A DNA stretch of 64,000 bases, from assembly GCA_035299065.1 (NCBI GenBank), contig DATGXI010000095.1:29118-93117 (forward strand). The letters run 5' to 3'. The notes under the pieces are model-generated. The model was not told the DNA's origin and ran no database searches. It worked only from the letters and a program-made list of their open reading frames with translations. The stretch comes from DASPJQ01 sp035299065. GTDB lineage: Bacteria; Bacteroidota; Bacteroidia; Flavobacteriales_D; UBA2798. The position numbers were made by a program, and so were the translations under genes. Shown piece after piece: positions 26,154 through 34,337 of this stretch; position 1 is the stretch's first letter, and each line of letters opens with the position of its first letter.

Positions 26154-27842
26154 ATGTCAGAAGAAGGCCGCCAGATAATATTTTCAATGACCCATGTGAG
26201 CAAGGTTACTCCCACGGGCAAACAAATCATTAAAGACATTTACCTCTCGTTTTTCTATGGTGCCAAAATTGGTATCATAGGTATGAACGGTTCGGGTAAA
26301 TCAACCTTGCTAAAAATTATTGCTGGTGAAGACAAGTCTTACCAGGGCGATGTAGTGTGGTCACCCGGGTATACTGTTGGGTGGTTGCCACAGGAGCCGG
26401 TGCTTGACGCAACAAAAACCGTTATGGAAATTGTGCGTGAGGGCGCTGCTGAAACCGTAAAACTATTGAACGAATACGAAGAGATCAACAATAAATTTGG
26501 CGAGTCAGAATATTTGGACAATCCTGATAAAATGGAAAAACTAATGGCACGTCAGGCCGAAGTTCAGGATAAACTGGATGCGTGTGATGCATGGAATTTA
26601 GATAACCGTTTGGAGCGCGCCATGGATGCACTGCGTTGCCCTGATGGCGATGCGGTAATTGAACATTTGTCGGGTGGTGAACGCAGGCGTGTTGCATTGT
26701 GCCGCCTGTTGCTTCAGGAACCTGATGTATTGTTGCTGGATGAGCCAACGAATCACTTAGATGCTGAAAGCGTTGACTGGTTGGAGCAACATTTACAAAA
26801 TTATAAAGGCACTGTTATTGGCATTACGCATGACCGTTATTTCTTAGACAATGTTGCAGGATGGATTTTGGAATTGGATGGTGGAAAAGGTATTCCGTGG
26901 AAAGGGAATTACAGTGAGTGGCTGGACCAAAAAGCCAAGAAAATGGCCATTGCTGAAAAAACGGAAAGCAAGCGCAAAAAAATTATGGAGCGCGAGTTGG
27001 AGTGGACACGCATGGGCGTTAAAGGTCGCGGTGTAAAATCAAAAGCACGTTTGGCCAATTATGAAAAAATGCTCAGCGAAGACAGGAACGAAAAAGAAGA
27101 AAAACTGGAAATGTATATTCCGCCAGGACCACGTTTGGGTAATGAAGTTATTGAAGCCATTGGTGTATCAAAAGCATTTGGCGATAAATTGTTGTACGAT
27201 GATTTGAACTTTAAATTACCTCCTGCAGGTATAGTAGGTATTATTGGTCCCAACGGTGCCGGTAAAACAACCATATTTAAAATGATCATGGGCGAAATTC
27301 AACCTGATGCCGGCACATTTAAAGTTGGTGAAACCGTAAAGTTGGGTTACGTTGACCAAAATCACAAAGAACTGGATCCAAATAAAACCGTTTACGATGT
27401 TATTTCTGGCGGAAATGAGGTGATGGAGTTTGCCGGTAAAACCATGGTGAGCCGCGCATATGTTTCACGCTTTAATTTTAGCGGTAACGACCAGAGCAAA
27501 AAAGTAGGTGTATTGTCAGGTGGTGAACGTAACCGTTTGCATTTGGCCATGGCCTTGAAAAGTGAAGCAAACGTGTTGTTGCTGGATGAGCCTACCAATG
27601 ATTTGGATGTGAATACCATTCGTGCCCTCGAAGAAGGTTTGGAAAACTTTGCAGGCTGTGCAGTAATTATTTCCCATGACAGGTGGTTTTTAGACCGTGT
27701 GTGTACGCACATTTTAGCGTTTGAAGGTGACAGTGTTGTTTACCCGTTTGAAGGAAGTTATAGCGAGTACGAAGAGAATAAGAAAAAACGTTTGGGCGAT
27801 GTTGAGCCGAAGAGGATTCGTTATAAGAAATTAGTTAAGTAG
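26154..27842 (+). CDS. ettA: energy-dependent translational throttle protein EttA (ABC-F ATPase)
   Basis: This 562-residue ABC-F protein has two ATPase domains in one chain. Walker A motifs are GMNGSGKST and GPNGAGKTT; signatures are LSGGERRRVAL and LSGGERNRLHL; both Walker B motifs (LLLDEPTNHLD and LLLDEPTNDLD) are intact. A charged arm region lies between the first and second domain. EttA binds the ribosomal E site and gates entry to elongation according to ATP/ADP. ATG 26154 (MSEEGRQIIFSM) is preferred to the TTG-type start at 26136. It is a single-gene unit followed by a terminator. Confidence 0.95.
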   Translation: MSEEGRQIIFSMTHVSKVTPTGKQIIKDIYLSFFYGAKIGIIGMNGSGKSTLLKIIAGEDKSYQGDVVWSPGYTVGWLPQEPVLDATKTVMEIVREGAAETVKLLNEYEEINNKFGESEYLDNPDKMEKLMARQAEVQDKLDACDAWNLDNRLERAMDALRCPDGDAVIEHLSGGERRRVALCRLLLQEPDVLLLDEPTNHLDAESVDWLEQHLQNYKGTVIGITHDRYFLDNVAGWILELDGGKGIPWKGNYSEWLDQKAKKMAIAEKTESKRKKIMERELEWTRMGVKGRGVKSKARLANYEKMLSEDRNEKEEKLEMYIPPGPRLGNEVIEAIGVSKAFGDKLLYDDLNFKLPPAGIVGIIGPNGAGKTTIFKMIMGEIQPDAGTFKVGETVKLGYVDQNHKELDPNKTVYDVISGGNEVMEFAGKTMVSRAYVSRFNFSGNDQSKKVGVLSGGERNRLHLAMALKSEANVLLLDEPTNDLDVNTIRALEEGLENFAGCAVIISHDRWFLDRVCTHILAFEGDSVVYPFEGSYSEYEENKKKRLGDVEPKRIRYKKLVK

Positions 27843-27913
27843 TTTACAGTTTGGAAGTTTACAGTTCGTTAGTTTAAAGTTTAGGGATTTTTTAGTTTAT
27901 AAAAAATATATAG

Positions 27914-27947
27914 ACGGTTCGCAAAAAAATGTGAACCGTTTTTTTTT
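27914..27947 (+). terminator. Rho-independent terminator
   Basis: A 9-bp stem with one G-U pair (ACGGTTCGC at 27914-27922 with GTGAACCGT at 27931-27939), an 8-base A-rich loop, and a following T run. It ends ettA; the preceding 70 bases contain short imperfect AGTTTACAGTT-type repeats. Confidence 0.85.
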
Positions 27948-27965
27948 ACATCACAACCGTTGTCA

Positions 27966-28832
27966 TCAATTTTCATCGCGCTTATTGCCGCCTAATTCCT
28001 TTACCTGAACAATTTGTTGTGCTATTAAAAAATCAAGCACGTGTTTATTAAATTCGTGCGGCTGCTCCAGGTTCGAAACGTGACCTGCATGGTCAATCAC
28101 ACGCAACGTTGACGCTGCAATATTTTTATGTATAAATTCTGATTGGGCAAGTGGCGTTACTTCATCTTCTTTACCACAAATAACCAAGGTTGGAATACGT
28201 ACTTCGCCCAGGCTGGAACATGTTTCAGCACGCTCGGCCAATGCTGCAAGGCCCTGTATAATTATGTCTTGTGTATTTTGAAACACAATGCTTCGCAATT
28301 GCTCAACCACTTCTTTTTTGTTTTGAAATGAGTCTTTGCTAAAAACCCGTTTGATAAAACCTTCATTGAATTCAGTTAATCCACCCGCTTTTATTTCCCC
28401 AATTGCTTTAAACCGTTTTTCCTTAGCTTCAGCTGTGTCGGCAATGCAATTGGTATCACATAGAATCAGCGCAGCAAACCTGTCTTTAAATTTTTTATGT
28501 GCGTTGAGTGCAATAAAGCCACCCATTGAAAGGCCACATACAATTGCCTTATCAATGCCCAGCTTATCCATGAAAAGTATTATGTCATTGCCGGAAGTAT
28601 CAATGCTCATGCCATGTTCATGGCGTGTTGATTTTCCAAATCCACTTAAGTCAACCGCAATTGCCCGGCACAATGACTTTAAATGCTCCAGTTGCAGGTC
28701 CCACATGCTTTTGTCAAAGGGGAAACCGTGCAAAAACAGTATTGGCACCTTGCCTTCACCCACATCGTTATACGAGAGGGTAACATCATTTACAGCAATG
28801 GTTAAGTTGTGTCCTTTGGGTTGTTTTTCCAT
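27966..28832 (-). CDS. alpha/beta hydrolase
   Basis: This 288-residue alpha/beta-hydrolase fold protein has an oxyanion loop FLHGFPFDKSMWD, the nucleophile elbow CGLSMGGFIAL (Ser in GLSMGG), the acid region VICGKEDEVTPLAQ and the catalytic His in GHVSNLEQPHEF. It resembles haloperoxidase/esterase-like and 3-oxoadipate enol-lactonase-like hydrolases; the substrate cannot be told. It is a single-gene unit, convergent with ettA and divergent from the ArsR gene. Confidence 0.88.
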   Translation of the reverse strand: MEKQPKGHNLTIAVNDVTLSYNDVGEGKVPILFLHGFPFDKSMWDLQLEHLKSLCRAIAVDLSGFGKSTRHEHGMSIDTSGNDIILFMDKLGIDKAIVCGLSMGGFIALNAHKKFKDRFAALILCDTNCIADTAEAKEKRFKAIGEIKAGGLTEFNEGFIKRVFSKDSFQNKKEVVEQLRSIVFQNTQDIIIQGLAALAERAETCSSLGEVRIPTLVICGKEDEVTPLAQSEFIHKNIAASTLRVIDHAGHVSNLEQPHEFNKHVLDFLIAQQIVQVKELGGNKRDEN

Positions 28833-29037
28833 AATAGGTGTGTGTGATTTTGATTATTTTATTCTACTTTTTTACAGTTGTAAGCTTAACCATAATATAG
28901 TCAGGGCACCTTATACAAATGCTGTAAAGAGTTATACAATTCGCATTTAGTTCTTCCAACCACCAGTTGCCTGCATTTTTATGTAGTTGATTTACAGTAG
29001 TCGAAATCAAATTTGAAAAATAATTCGCCAAAATAAT

Positions 29038-29081
29038 GCGTAGTTAAATGACTTCACATATATTTGTAGCCAAATAGCTAC
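29038..29081 (+). promoter_or_regulatory. promoter with two operator-like palindromes before the ArsR operon
   Basis: TATATTTG (29059-29066) fits the Bacteroidota -7 consensus. It is directly followed by the palindrome GTAGC-CAAATA-GCTAC (29066-29081), which overlaps the promoter end and lies 4 bases before ATG 29085. A related degenerate copy, GCGTAGTTAAATGAC, lies at 29038-29052. The pair is a good candidate for autoregulation by the ArsR-type protein. Confidence 0.6.
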
Positions 29082-29084
29082 GCA

Positions 29085-29405
29085 ATGAACCTTAGACGAG
29101 ACGTATTCCAGGCCATAGCCGATCCTTCACGAAGGGCCATATTGGTTTTAGTGGCCACACAATCCATGACAGCGGGTGCCATAGCCGCAAATTTTGACTC
29201 GGCCCGGCCCACCATTTCAAAACACCTGCAAATACTAACCGAGTGTGAACTGCTTGGCCAGGAATTTAACGGCAGGGAAATCTATTATCATTTAAACCCG
29301 CATAAAATGAAAGAAATAGCCGACTTTATTGAACCCTTCCGCAACCTGTGGGACGATCGATTCAATAAACTGGAATCAATTATGCAGAAATACAAAAAAA
29401 AGTGA
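29085..29405 (+). CDS. ArsR-family transcriptional repressor
   Basis: This 106-residue winged-helix protein has the HTH region FDSARPTISKHLQILTECEL (residues about 44-63), and wing FNGREIYYHLNPHKM. The N-terminal FQAIADPSRRAILVLV is typical of the SdpR-like ArsR subgroup, which often precede AHSA1-domain genes. There are no cysteines in the usual metal-sensing position, so metal sensing is unlikely. It heads the 29-32 kb gene run and probably represses its own operon through the palindrome at 29066-29081. Confidence 0.93.
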   Translation: MNLRRDVFQAIADPSRRAILVLVATQSMTAGAIAANFDSARPTISKHLQILTECELLGQEFNGREIYYHLNPHKMKEIADFIEPFRNLWDDRFNKLESIMQKYKKK

Positions 29406-29491
29406 TTATAACGGCAACTTGAACGTGACAATGGAAATCTGTAAACTAACAAACTCGCAACTAACTATCCCAACAATAAACTAAACATACG

Positions 29492-29959
29492 ATGGAAAGA
29501 AAAACAAAAGTACACGCTGAAGAAGGGAAACAGGAAATAATTATAACCCGGGAATTTGATTTGCCTCTTGAATTGCTGTTTAAAGCATACGAAGAGGCGG
29601 AAATTGTGGAGCAATGGATGGGGACAAAAATAATTAAGCTGGAAAATAAAAAACATGGGTGCTATGAATTTGAAACAACAGCACCCCAGGGAAATTTTGT
29701 AGTGAAAATGAATGGATCAATACATGAATTTGTACCCAACCAAAAAATAACCCGAACATTTGAAATGGAAAATGCACCTATGGGTGTACAACTTGAATTT
29801 CTTGAATTTGAAAAACTCACTGACCAAACAAGCCGGCTCACTATACATTCCGTATTTAAGTCGGTAACACAACGGGACCAATTACTTAAAATGCCATTCG
29901 AATATGGCTTAAACATGGCGCATGACCGTTTGCAGGACATTCTATCAAAACTAAAATAA
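29492..29959 (+). CDS. SRPBCC / AHSA1-domain protein
   Basis: The 155-residue protein is a START-like AHSA1 domain: FDLPLELLFKAYEEAEIVEQWMGT near the N-terminus and the C-terminal helix YGLNMAHDRLQDILSKL. It is the usual partner of SdpR-like ArsR regulators, whose genes sit next to AHSA1 genes in many bacteria. It follows the ArsR gene after 86 bases and precedes DoxX by 5 bases. The ligand is unknown. Confidence 0.9.
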   Translation: MERKTKVHAEEGKQEIIITREFDLPLELLFKAYEEAEIVEQWMGTKIIKLENKKHGCYEFETTAPQGNFVVKMNGSIHEFVPNQKITRTFEMENAPMGVQLEFLEFEKLTDQTSRLTIHSVFKSVTQRDQLLKMPFEYGLNMAHDRLQDILSKLK

Positions 29960-29964
29960 TACAC

Positions 29965-30357
29965 ATGGAAAAAAGAAATAAAATCATATACTGGGTTTTT
30001 ACCTTGTGGCTGTCATTGGGAATGGCCTCAAGTGCCATTGTACAACTACTAAAAATGGATGAAGAAGTAGTAAAGATCAAGCAACTTGGTTATCCTGAAT
30101 ATTTTTTACCGTTTTTAGGCATATGCAAATTACTTGGCGTAGCTGTTATACTCATTCCAAAATTTCCCTTAATAAAAGAATGGGCCTATGCAGGATTCTT
30201 TTTTACCATGGCAGGCGCATTCATTTCACACCTTGCATCGGGGCACGCGTTTAGCGATATTTTTCCTTCACTGCTCTTACTTATACTTACAGGAATTTCC
30301 TGGTATTTCAGGCCATCCGACAGAAAAATTAGTAAATTTGAACTTGCTCATAAATAA
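29965..30357 (+). CDS. DoxX-like membrane protein
   Basis: The 130-residue protein has four membrane helices (about residues 8-24, 45-65, 70-88, 95-113). The motif IKQLGYPEYFLPFLGICKLLG matches the DoxX-like family seen beside AHSA1/ArsR genes. DoxX-like proteins are four-helix membrane proteins, some linked to quinone or redox systems; the exact role is not known. Spacing to neighbours is 5 and 3 bases, indicating one operon. Confidence 0.9.
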   Translation: MEKRNKIIYWVFTLWLSLGMASSAIVQLLKMDEEVVKIKQLGYPEYFLPFLGICKLLGVAVILIPKFPLIKEWAYAGFFFTMAGAFISHLASGHAFSDIFPSLLLLILTGISWYFRPSDRKISKFELAHK

Positions 30358-30360
30358 ATT

Positions 30361-30957
30361 ATGAAACCAAACCCAAAAGCCGATTTCTTTTTCAATAAAG
30401 CCAAACAATGGCAGGAAGAATACGAGGAATTAAGAACCATCATTCTTTCGTGCGGATTACCTGAAGAAGTAAAATGGGGCGTGCCCTGTTATACACATGA
30501 ACAAAAAAACGTTGTATTGATACATGGGTTCAAAGAATACTGTGCGCTTTTGTTCCATAAAGGTGTTTTATTAAAGGACCCGAAAAAACTTCTGATCCAG
30601 CAAACAGAAAATGTTCAGTCGGCCAGGCAAATGCGTTTTACCAGCCTTAAAGAAATTACTAAATTAAAACCTGCAATTAAAGCGTATGTGAAAGAAGCTG
30701 TTGCAATTGAAGAATCAGGCGAAAAAGTGCCCATGAAAAAAACAGCTGAATTTGCCATGCCTGTTGAATTTAAAAAAGCGCTTTCGCAGGATAAGGCATT
30801 GAAAAAAGCATTTGAGGCGTTGACCCCCGGCAGACAACGAGGGTATCTTTTGTACTTTTCCTCGGCAAAGCAGGCCAAAACGCGCCAGGAACGCATAGAA
30901 AAATATTACGATAAAATCCTTAAAGGAAAAGGAATGGACGATGATTTAAAAAAATAG
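30361..30957 (+). CDS. YdeI/DUF1801-type protein
   Basis: The 198-residue protein has an N-terminal DUF1801-like half (EEVKWGVPCYTHEQKNVVLI; LLFHKGVLLKDP) and a C-terminal YdeI/OmpD-associated-type half (PVEFKKALSQDKALKKAFEA, then LTPGRQRGYLLYFSSAKQAK). Function of the family is not established. It starts 3 bases after DoxX and ends 3 bases before the next gene; the five-gene arrangement is a recurrent Bacteroidota set. Confidence 0.9.
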   Translation: MKPNPKADFFFNKAKQWQEEYEELRTIILSCGLPEEVKWGVPCYTHEQKNVVLIHGFKEYCALLFHKGVLLKDPKKLLIQQTENVQSARQMRFTSLKEITKLKPAIKAYVKEAVAIEESGEKVPMKKTAEFAMPVEFKKALSQDKALKKAFEALTPGRQRGYLLYFSSAKQAKTRQERIEKYYDKILKGKGMDDDLKK

Positions 30958-30960
30958 TGT

Positions 30961-31527
30961 ATGGCAAAAGCAAAAAAAGAAATTTCGGTAAAAGAAAAAG
31001 GTGCGTTGCTCGACACCTTAAAAAAACGCTTTGAAAAAAACATGAATCGCCATAAAGGCCTAGATTGGGAAAAAGTGCAGGCTAAGCTTGAAAAAAATCC
31101 GGCAAAGATTTGGTCGCTTTTTCAAATGGAAGAAACCGGTGGCGAACCCGATGTAATTGGTTTTGATAAAAAAACAAATGAATTCGTATTTTGCGATTGT
31201 TCACCTGAAAGCCCTTCCGGGCGCAGGAGTGTATGTTATGACCACGAGGCACTGGAATCACGAAAGGAACATAAACCAAAAAACAGTGCATTGGGAATGG
31301 CGGCTGACATGGGCATTGAAATTCTATCGGAAGATGAATACAGGGATTTTCAAAAACTTGGAAAATTTGACGCAAAAACATCCAGCTGGGTAAAAACACC
31401 TAAAAACATAAGGGAGTTGGGCGGTGCCATATTTTGTGATTTACGCTATAATACTGTATTCATGTACCACAACGGTGCCGAATCCTACTATGCTGCAAGG
31501 GGATTCAGGGGGTTACTGCGTGTTTAA
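30961..31527 (+). CDS. DUF4256 family protein
   Basis: The 188-residue cytosolic protein matches DUF4256 as I recall it: LLDTLKKRFEKNMNRHKGLDW near the N-terminus, CDCSPESPSGRRSVCYDHEA in the middle and YNTVFMYHNGAESYYAARGF at the end. The cluster of cysteines in the middle is conserved in the family. The function is not established. It is the last of the tightly spaced genes of this operon (3-base gap upstream). Confidence 0.9.
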   Translation: MAKAKKEISVKEKGALLDTLKKRFEKNMNRHKGLDWEKVQAKLEKNPAKIWSLFQMEETGGEPDVIGFDKKTNEFVFCDCSPESPSGRRSVCYDHEALESRKEHKPKNSALGMAADMGIEILSEDEYRDFQKLGKFDAKTSSWVKTPKNIRELGGAIFCDLRYNTVFMYHNGAESYYAARGFRGLLRV

Positions 31528-31551
31528 ATTTTTGCTTAATTTAATGTGTTC

Positions 31552-32121
31552 ATGAAGATTTACCTGGTTAACCAAAAACACAAATTCAAAAAACACCTTG
31601 ACTTTTTGAAGACACAAAAGGTAATGCCTTATGAAAAGCAAAAACTCAGGCAAAAAACAACTACCATTCAAATTGATACCACTAAATCATTTGACTCCTT
31701 AAACCTTGACTTTCTTTTCAACTACCAGATTTTTCCTGAAAACATTATGGCGTTTAAGACGCAATGGGAGGATGAAAATAGAAAAATGAAAGTTGGCGAC
31801 ACCATTTTGCAACAAGTTTTTATTCCTCCAACAAAAACCGTGTCTCAAAAATTGATTTTTGGTGTACGTATAAGTGAAATAATTGACGAACCTTTTCGTA
31901 AAGGCTTTAGCTACGAAACACTGGAAGGACATGTGGAAAAAGGAGTTTCGACATTTACCCTTGAAAAATTGAGCGAGCAGATTATTTTCAGAATAAATAC
32001 CTTTTCTACAGGCGGAAATTTCTTTACCCGTTTATTGGGCCCGGTATTTTCAGTACCCTACCAGGCCTTTTGCACAAAAAGGGCTTTAACAAATGTTAAA
32101 CGGCAAATAGAAATTTTATAA
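31552..32121 (+). CDS. DUF1990-like protein
   Basis: The 189-residue protein starts at ATG 31552, preceded by an in-frame GTG at 31546. FRKGFSYETLEGHVEKGVST resembles the DUF1990 core (YGTLxGHxExGEE). It lies 24 bases after DUF4256 on the same strand and may belong to the operon. DUF1990 proteins are SRPBCC-like; function unknown. Confidence 0.75.
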   Translation: MKIYLVNQKHKFKKHLDFLKTQKVMPYEKQKLRQKTTTIQIDTTKSFDSLNLDFLFNYQIFPENIMAFKTQWEDENRKMKVGDTILQQVFIPPTKTVSQKLIFGVRISEIIDEPFRKGFSYETLEGHVEKGVSTFTLEKLSEQIIFRINTFSTGGNFFTRLLGPVFSVPYQAFCTKRALTNVKRQIEIL

Positions 32122-32155
32122 GGCGGTCATACACAAAAGGCCATTGAAAAACTAC

Positions 32156-33547
32156 TTAATTCTTCTTTCTTAAATATTTTTCAACCTGTTTTACCGAAGG
32201 AAGTAATGCCTGTTGGATGCGTTTAGCATAATGTATAGAATCCAAAATTTCTTTTTGCTTTTCTTCCACCAGATGTTTTTGCCTTTCAATTTCCTTTTTT
32301 TGCCGCGATGTGGTTTTAAACCGGTTGAACATAACGATACCGAAAATAAGCGCAAGGCCCAGCCCTCCAAACAACATGTATTGCTGAATTCGGGTCGCAC
32401 GTAAATCGGACTTTTGTCTTGCAATTTCGGCATTTTTAATCTGATCCTTTTTAGCGTTTTCAATACTGTCGGCAAGGGTCCTTTTTTCAAATGCGTGCTG
32501 GTATTGCTGTTGAATAACCTGGCGTTGATTTTGCAGGCTTGAGATGCTGTCACGATAAGCAACAAAATCTGTATAGGCGGATAAAGCCTGCTCAAAATCT
32601 CCTTTTTTTTGGTATGACTTGTACAAAACAAAACTGGCATCCTTCAGGTAAATAATCTCATTGTGTTTCATGGCAAGTGCAATTGTTTTACGGGCATGAA
32701 CAATGGCCTCATCGTATTTTTTTTGACGCATGAGTATATTGCCAATATTCACATGGGCCGATGCAACAGCCGCTTCTTCACCCTGCGTTTCCATGATGCG
32801 CAACACTTCATATAATAATTCGAGGGCCTTTTCAAAATTACCCTGGTCGCTATATGCACCCGCCAAAAAACTGGTCGCATAACCAAGTTGAAGTGGATTA
32901 CCCAACCGTTTACGAAGCGCATAGGATTTTGTATAATAAATTAATGCGGTATCAAATTTTTTAGTTAACCGGTAATTACTACCAATGTTGGCGTACGAAT
33001 TGGCTATGCCTGCGGAGTCAGCGGTTTCAATACGCATGGCCAATCCTTTTTTCAAAAACTCACTTGCTTTCACAAAATCCTTTTGGTCTTGTAAAATAAT
33101 ACCAATGTTGTTGTAGCATTTGCCAATGTTTGCTTTATCGTTAAGTTTTTCATAAAGATTAAGAGCTTTGTAATAGTATTTAATTCCTTTGCCATAATCA
33201 CTTTTGTCAACATAAACCACTCCCTGGTTATTGCAGGATGACGCCAATGCCTTGCGAAAAAAAAGCAACTCTTTTTTTGCTAATTTTTGCTTTAGATTGG
33301 CACTACTAATGCGTTCTATTTTATTGTTTAGTTGCAAATCCATATCGGCATCGCTCAAGTAAATCATATCATCCCACTTAACCAGGGCATTAATGCGAAT
33401 ACTGTCATGTACCTTTGATTCAGTAATTTTTTTGAGTGAATCAATTACACGGTTATTGCTTTGTTGTGAAAAGGCCGAAAAAGAAGTGAGATACAAAGCA
33501 AACAGGAGGCAAAATGCGGCACAATTTTTATATTCCTTCATGTTCAA
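32156..33547 (-). CDS. TPR sensor-like membrane protein lacking a phosphatase domain
   Basis: The 463-residue protein has a signal peptide (about 1-28), about six TPR units (for example YYKALNLYEKLNDKANIGKC; ASEFLKKGLAMRIETADSAG; ALELLYEVLRIMETQGEEAA), then a coiled stretch, a membrane helix (about 392-410, MLFGGLGLALIFGIVMFNRF) and a short cytosolic coiled coil. It ends in LDSIHYAKRIQQALLPSVKQ, the element that in relatives opens a SpoIIE/PP2C phosphatase domain. Here a stop follows 10 residues later, so the catalytic domain is absent. Periplasmic TPR sensor and adaptor role inferred. Confidence 0.85.
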   Translation of the reverse strand: MNMKEYKNCAAFCLLFALYLTSFSAFSQQSNNRVIDSLKKITESKVHDSIRINALVKWDDMIYLSDADMDLQLNNKIERISSANLKQKLAKKELLFFRKALASSCNNQGVVYVDKSDYGKGIKYYYKALNLYEKLNDKANIGKCYNNIGIILQDQKDFVKASEFLKKGLAMRIETADSAGIANSYANIGSNYRLTKKFDTALIYYTKSYALRKRLGNPLQLGYATSFLAGAYSDQGNFEKALELLYEVLRIMETQGEEAAVASAHVNIGNILMRQKKYDEAIVHARKTIALAMKHNEIIYLKDASFVLYKSYQKKGDFEQALSAYTDFVAYRDSISSLQNQRQVIQQQYQHAFEKRTLADSIENAKKDQIKNAEIARQKSDLRATRIQQYMLFGGLGLALIFGIVMFNRFKTTSRQKKEIERQKHLVEEKQKEILDSIHYAKRIQQALLPSVKQVEKYLRKKN

Positions 33548-33752
33548 ATATAGGAAAATTCATGCCGGACCTAACATAACCGACCCTACCTGCCCGAAAC
33601 ATTGGCTAAAGTAATCCCAACATAACCGGGCCCCTTTAAAACCGGTCAAGGTTACTGTGCTAATAAGGCTAGTCAATGGTTTAGCTTGTTACCCCCCGCA
33701 TAATATAAGTCAATAAAAAAGTTAATTTTTAAAAAACATACATTTAATTTAA

Positions 33753-33760
33753 TACTTTTG
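33753..33760 (+). promoter_or_regulatory. Bacteroidota -7 element, almost leaderless
   Basis: TACTTTTG fits TAnnTTTG and ends only 6 bases before ATG 33767, so the transcript would be nearly leaderless. No clear -33 box is seen. Confidence 0.4.
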
Positions 33761-33766
33761 GTGCTT

Positions 33767-34207
33767 ATGCAAACCAGGCGCAGTTTACCGGGCAAAATCT
33801 CCAAAAAGGTCTCAACAAGATCTTTTATACCCCTGTTCCTTGTTTTTCTTTTTGCCTTTTCCATTTTTTTTCAGCCATCTGGTTCGTATTCAACTTTAGG
33901 TGCCGTTCAAAAAAAAATGGCCAAAAATCTTATTGTTATTTCAGGCACTAACCAAGGTAAAACTGAAAAAAACACTCAACAAATCCCTTTTGAACCGGTA
34001 GAAAACGAAAACGATGATGAAAACGAGAAGGAAGATGATACTGATGATACTGATGAGGAAAATCCATTTTGTAAATCTGTTTTAACGTATACATATGATG
34101 GGCTTTCATTTGTACAAAAATCTACTTCATTTGTAGCATCTTTTCAAAACCGTTCAACCGTTTCACTTTTTATTCTTTACCACTCCTGGAAGAGTTTTCT
34201 TTCTTAA
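33767..34207 (+). CDS. small acidic membrane/secreted protein upstream of RND efflux genes
   Basis: The 146-residue protein has a basic N-terminus, a hydrophobic signal-anchor stretch (about residues 23-40, FIPLFLVFLFAFSIFFQPSG), then a very acidic segment (ENDDENEKEDDTDDTDEEN, about residues 86-104), then a short C-terminal part with one cysteine and a hydrophobic end. I do not recognise it. It lies 130 bases upstream of the efflux adaptor on the same strand and may be co-regulated with it. Acidic stretches of this kind can bind cations, but that is inference. Confidence 0.65.
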   Translation: MQTRRSLPGKISKKVSTRSFIPLFLVFLFAFSIFFQPSGSYSTLGAVQKKMAKNLIVISGTNQGKTEKNTQQIPFEPVENENDDENEKEDDTDDTDEENPFCKSVLTYTYDGLSFVQKSTSFVASFQNRSTVSLFILYHSWKSFLS

Positions 34208-34337
34208 TGCCAAAATAGTCATTCCTATTTACTAAACAATTTTCGCTTTGAAAAAGGCGCGCCTGCGTATTGCGCATTTGTACCGATTCATTTTCCAGGT
34301 TGTTGTTGTTTGGCATTAATTCATTAAAATCAATTTT

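Noticed and set aside
32191..32640. 149-residue minus-strand frame
   Set aside because: It is a frame shift of the TPR gene; the main frame has TPR repeats and a signal peptide.
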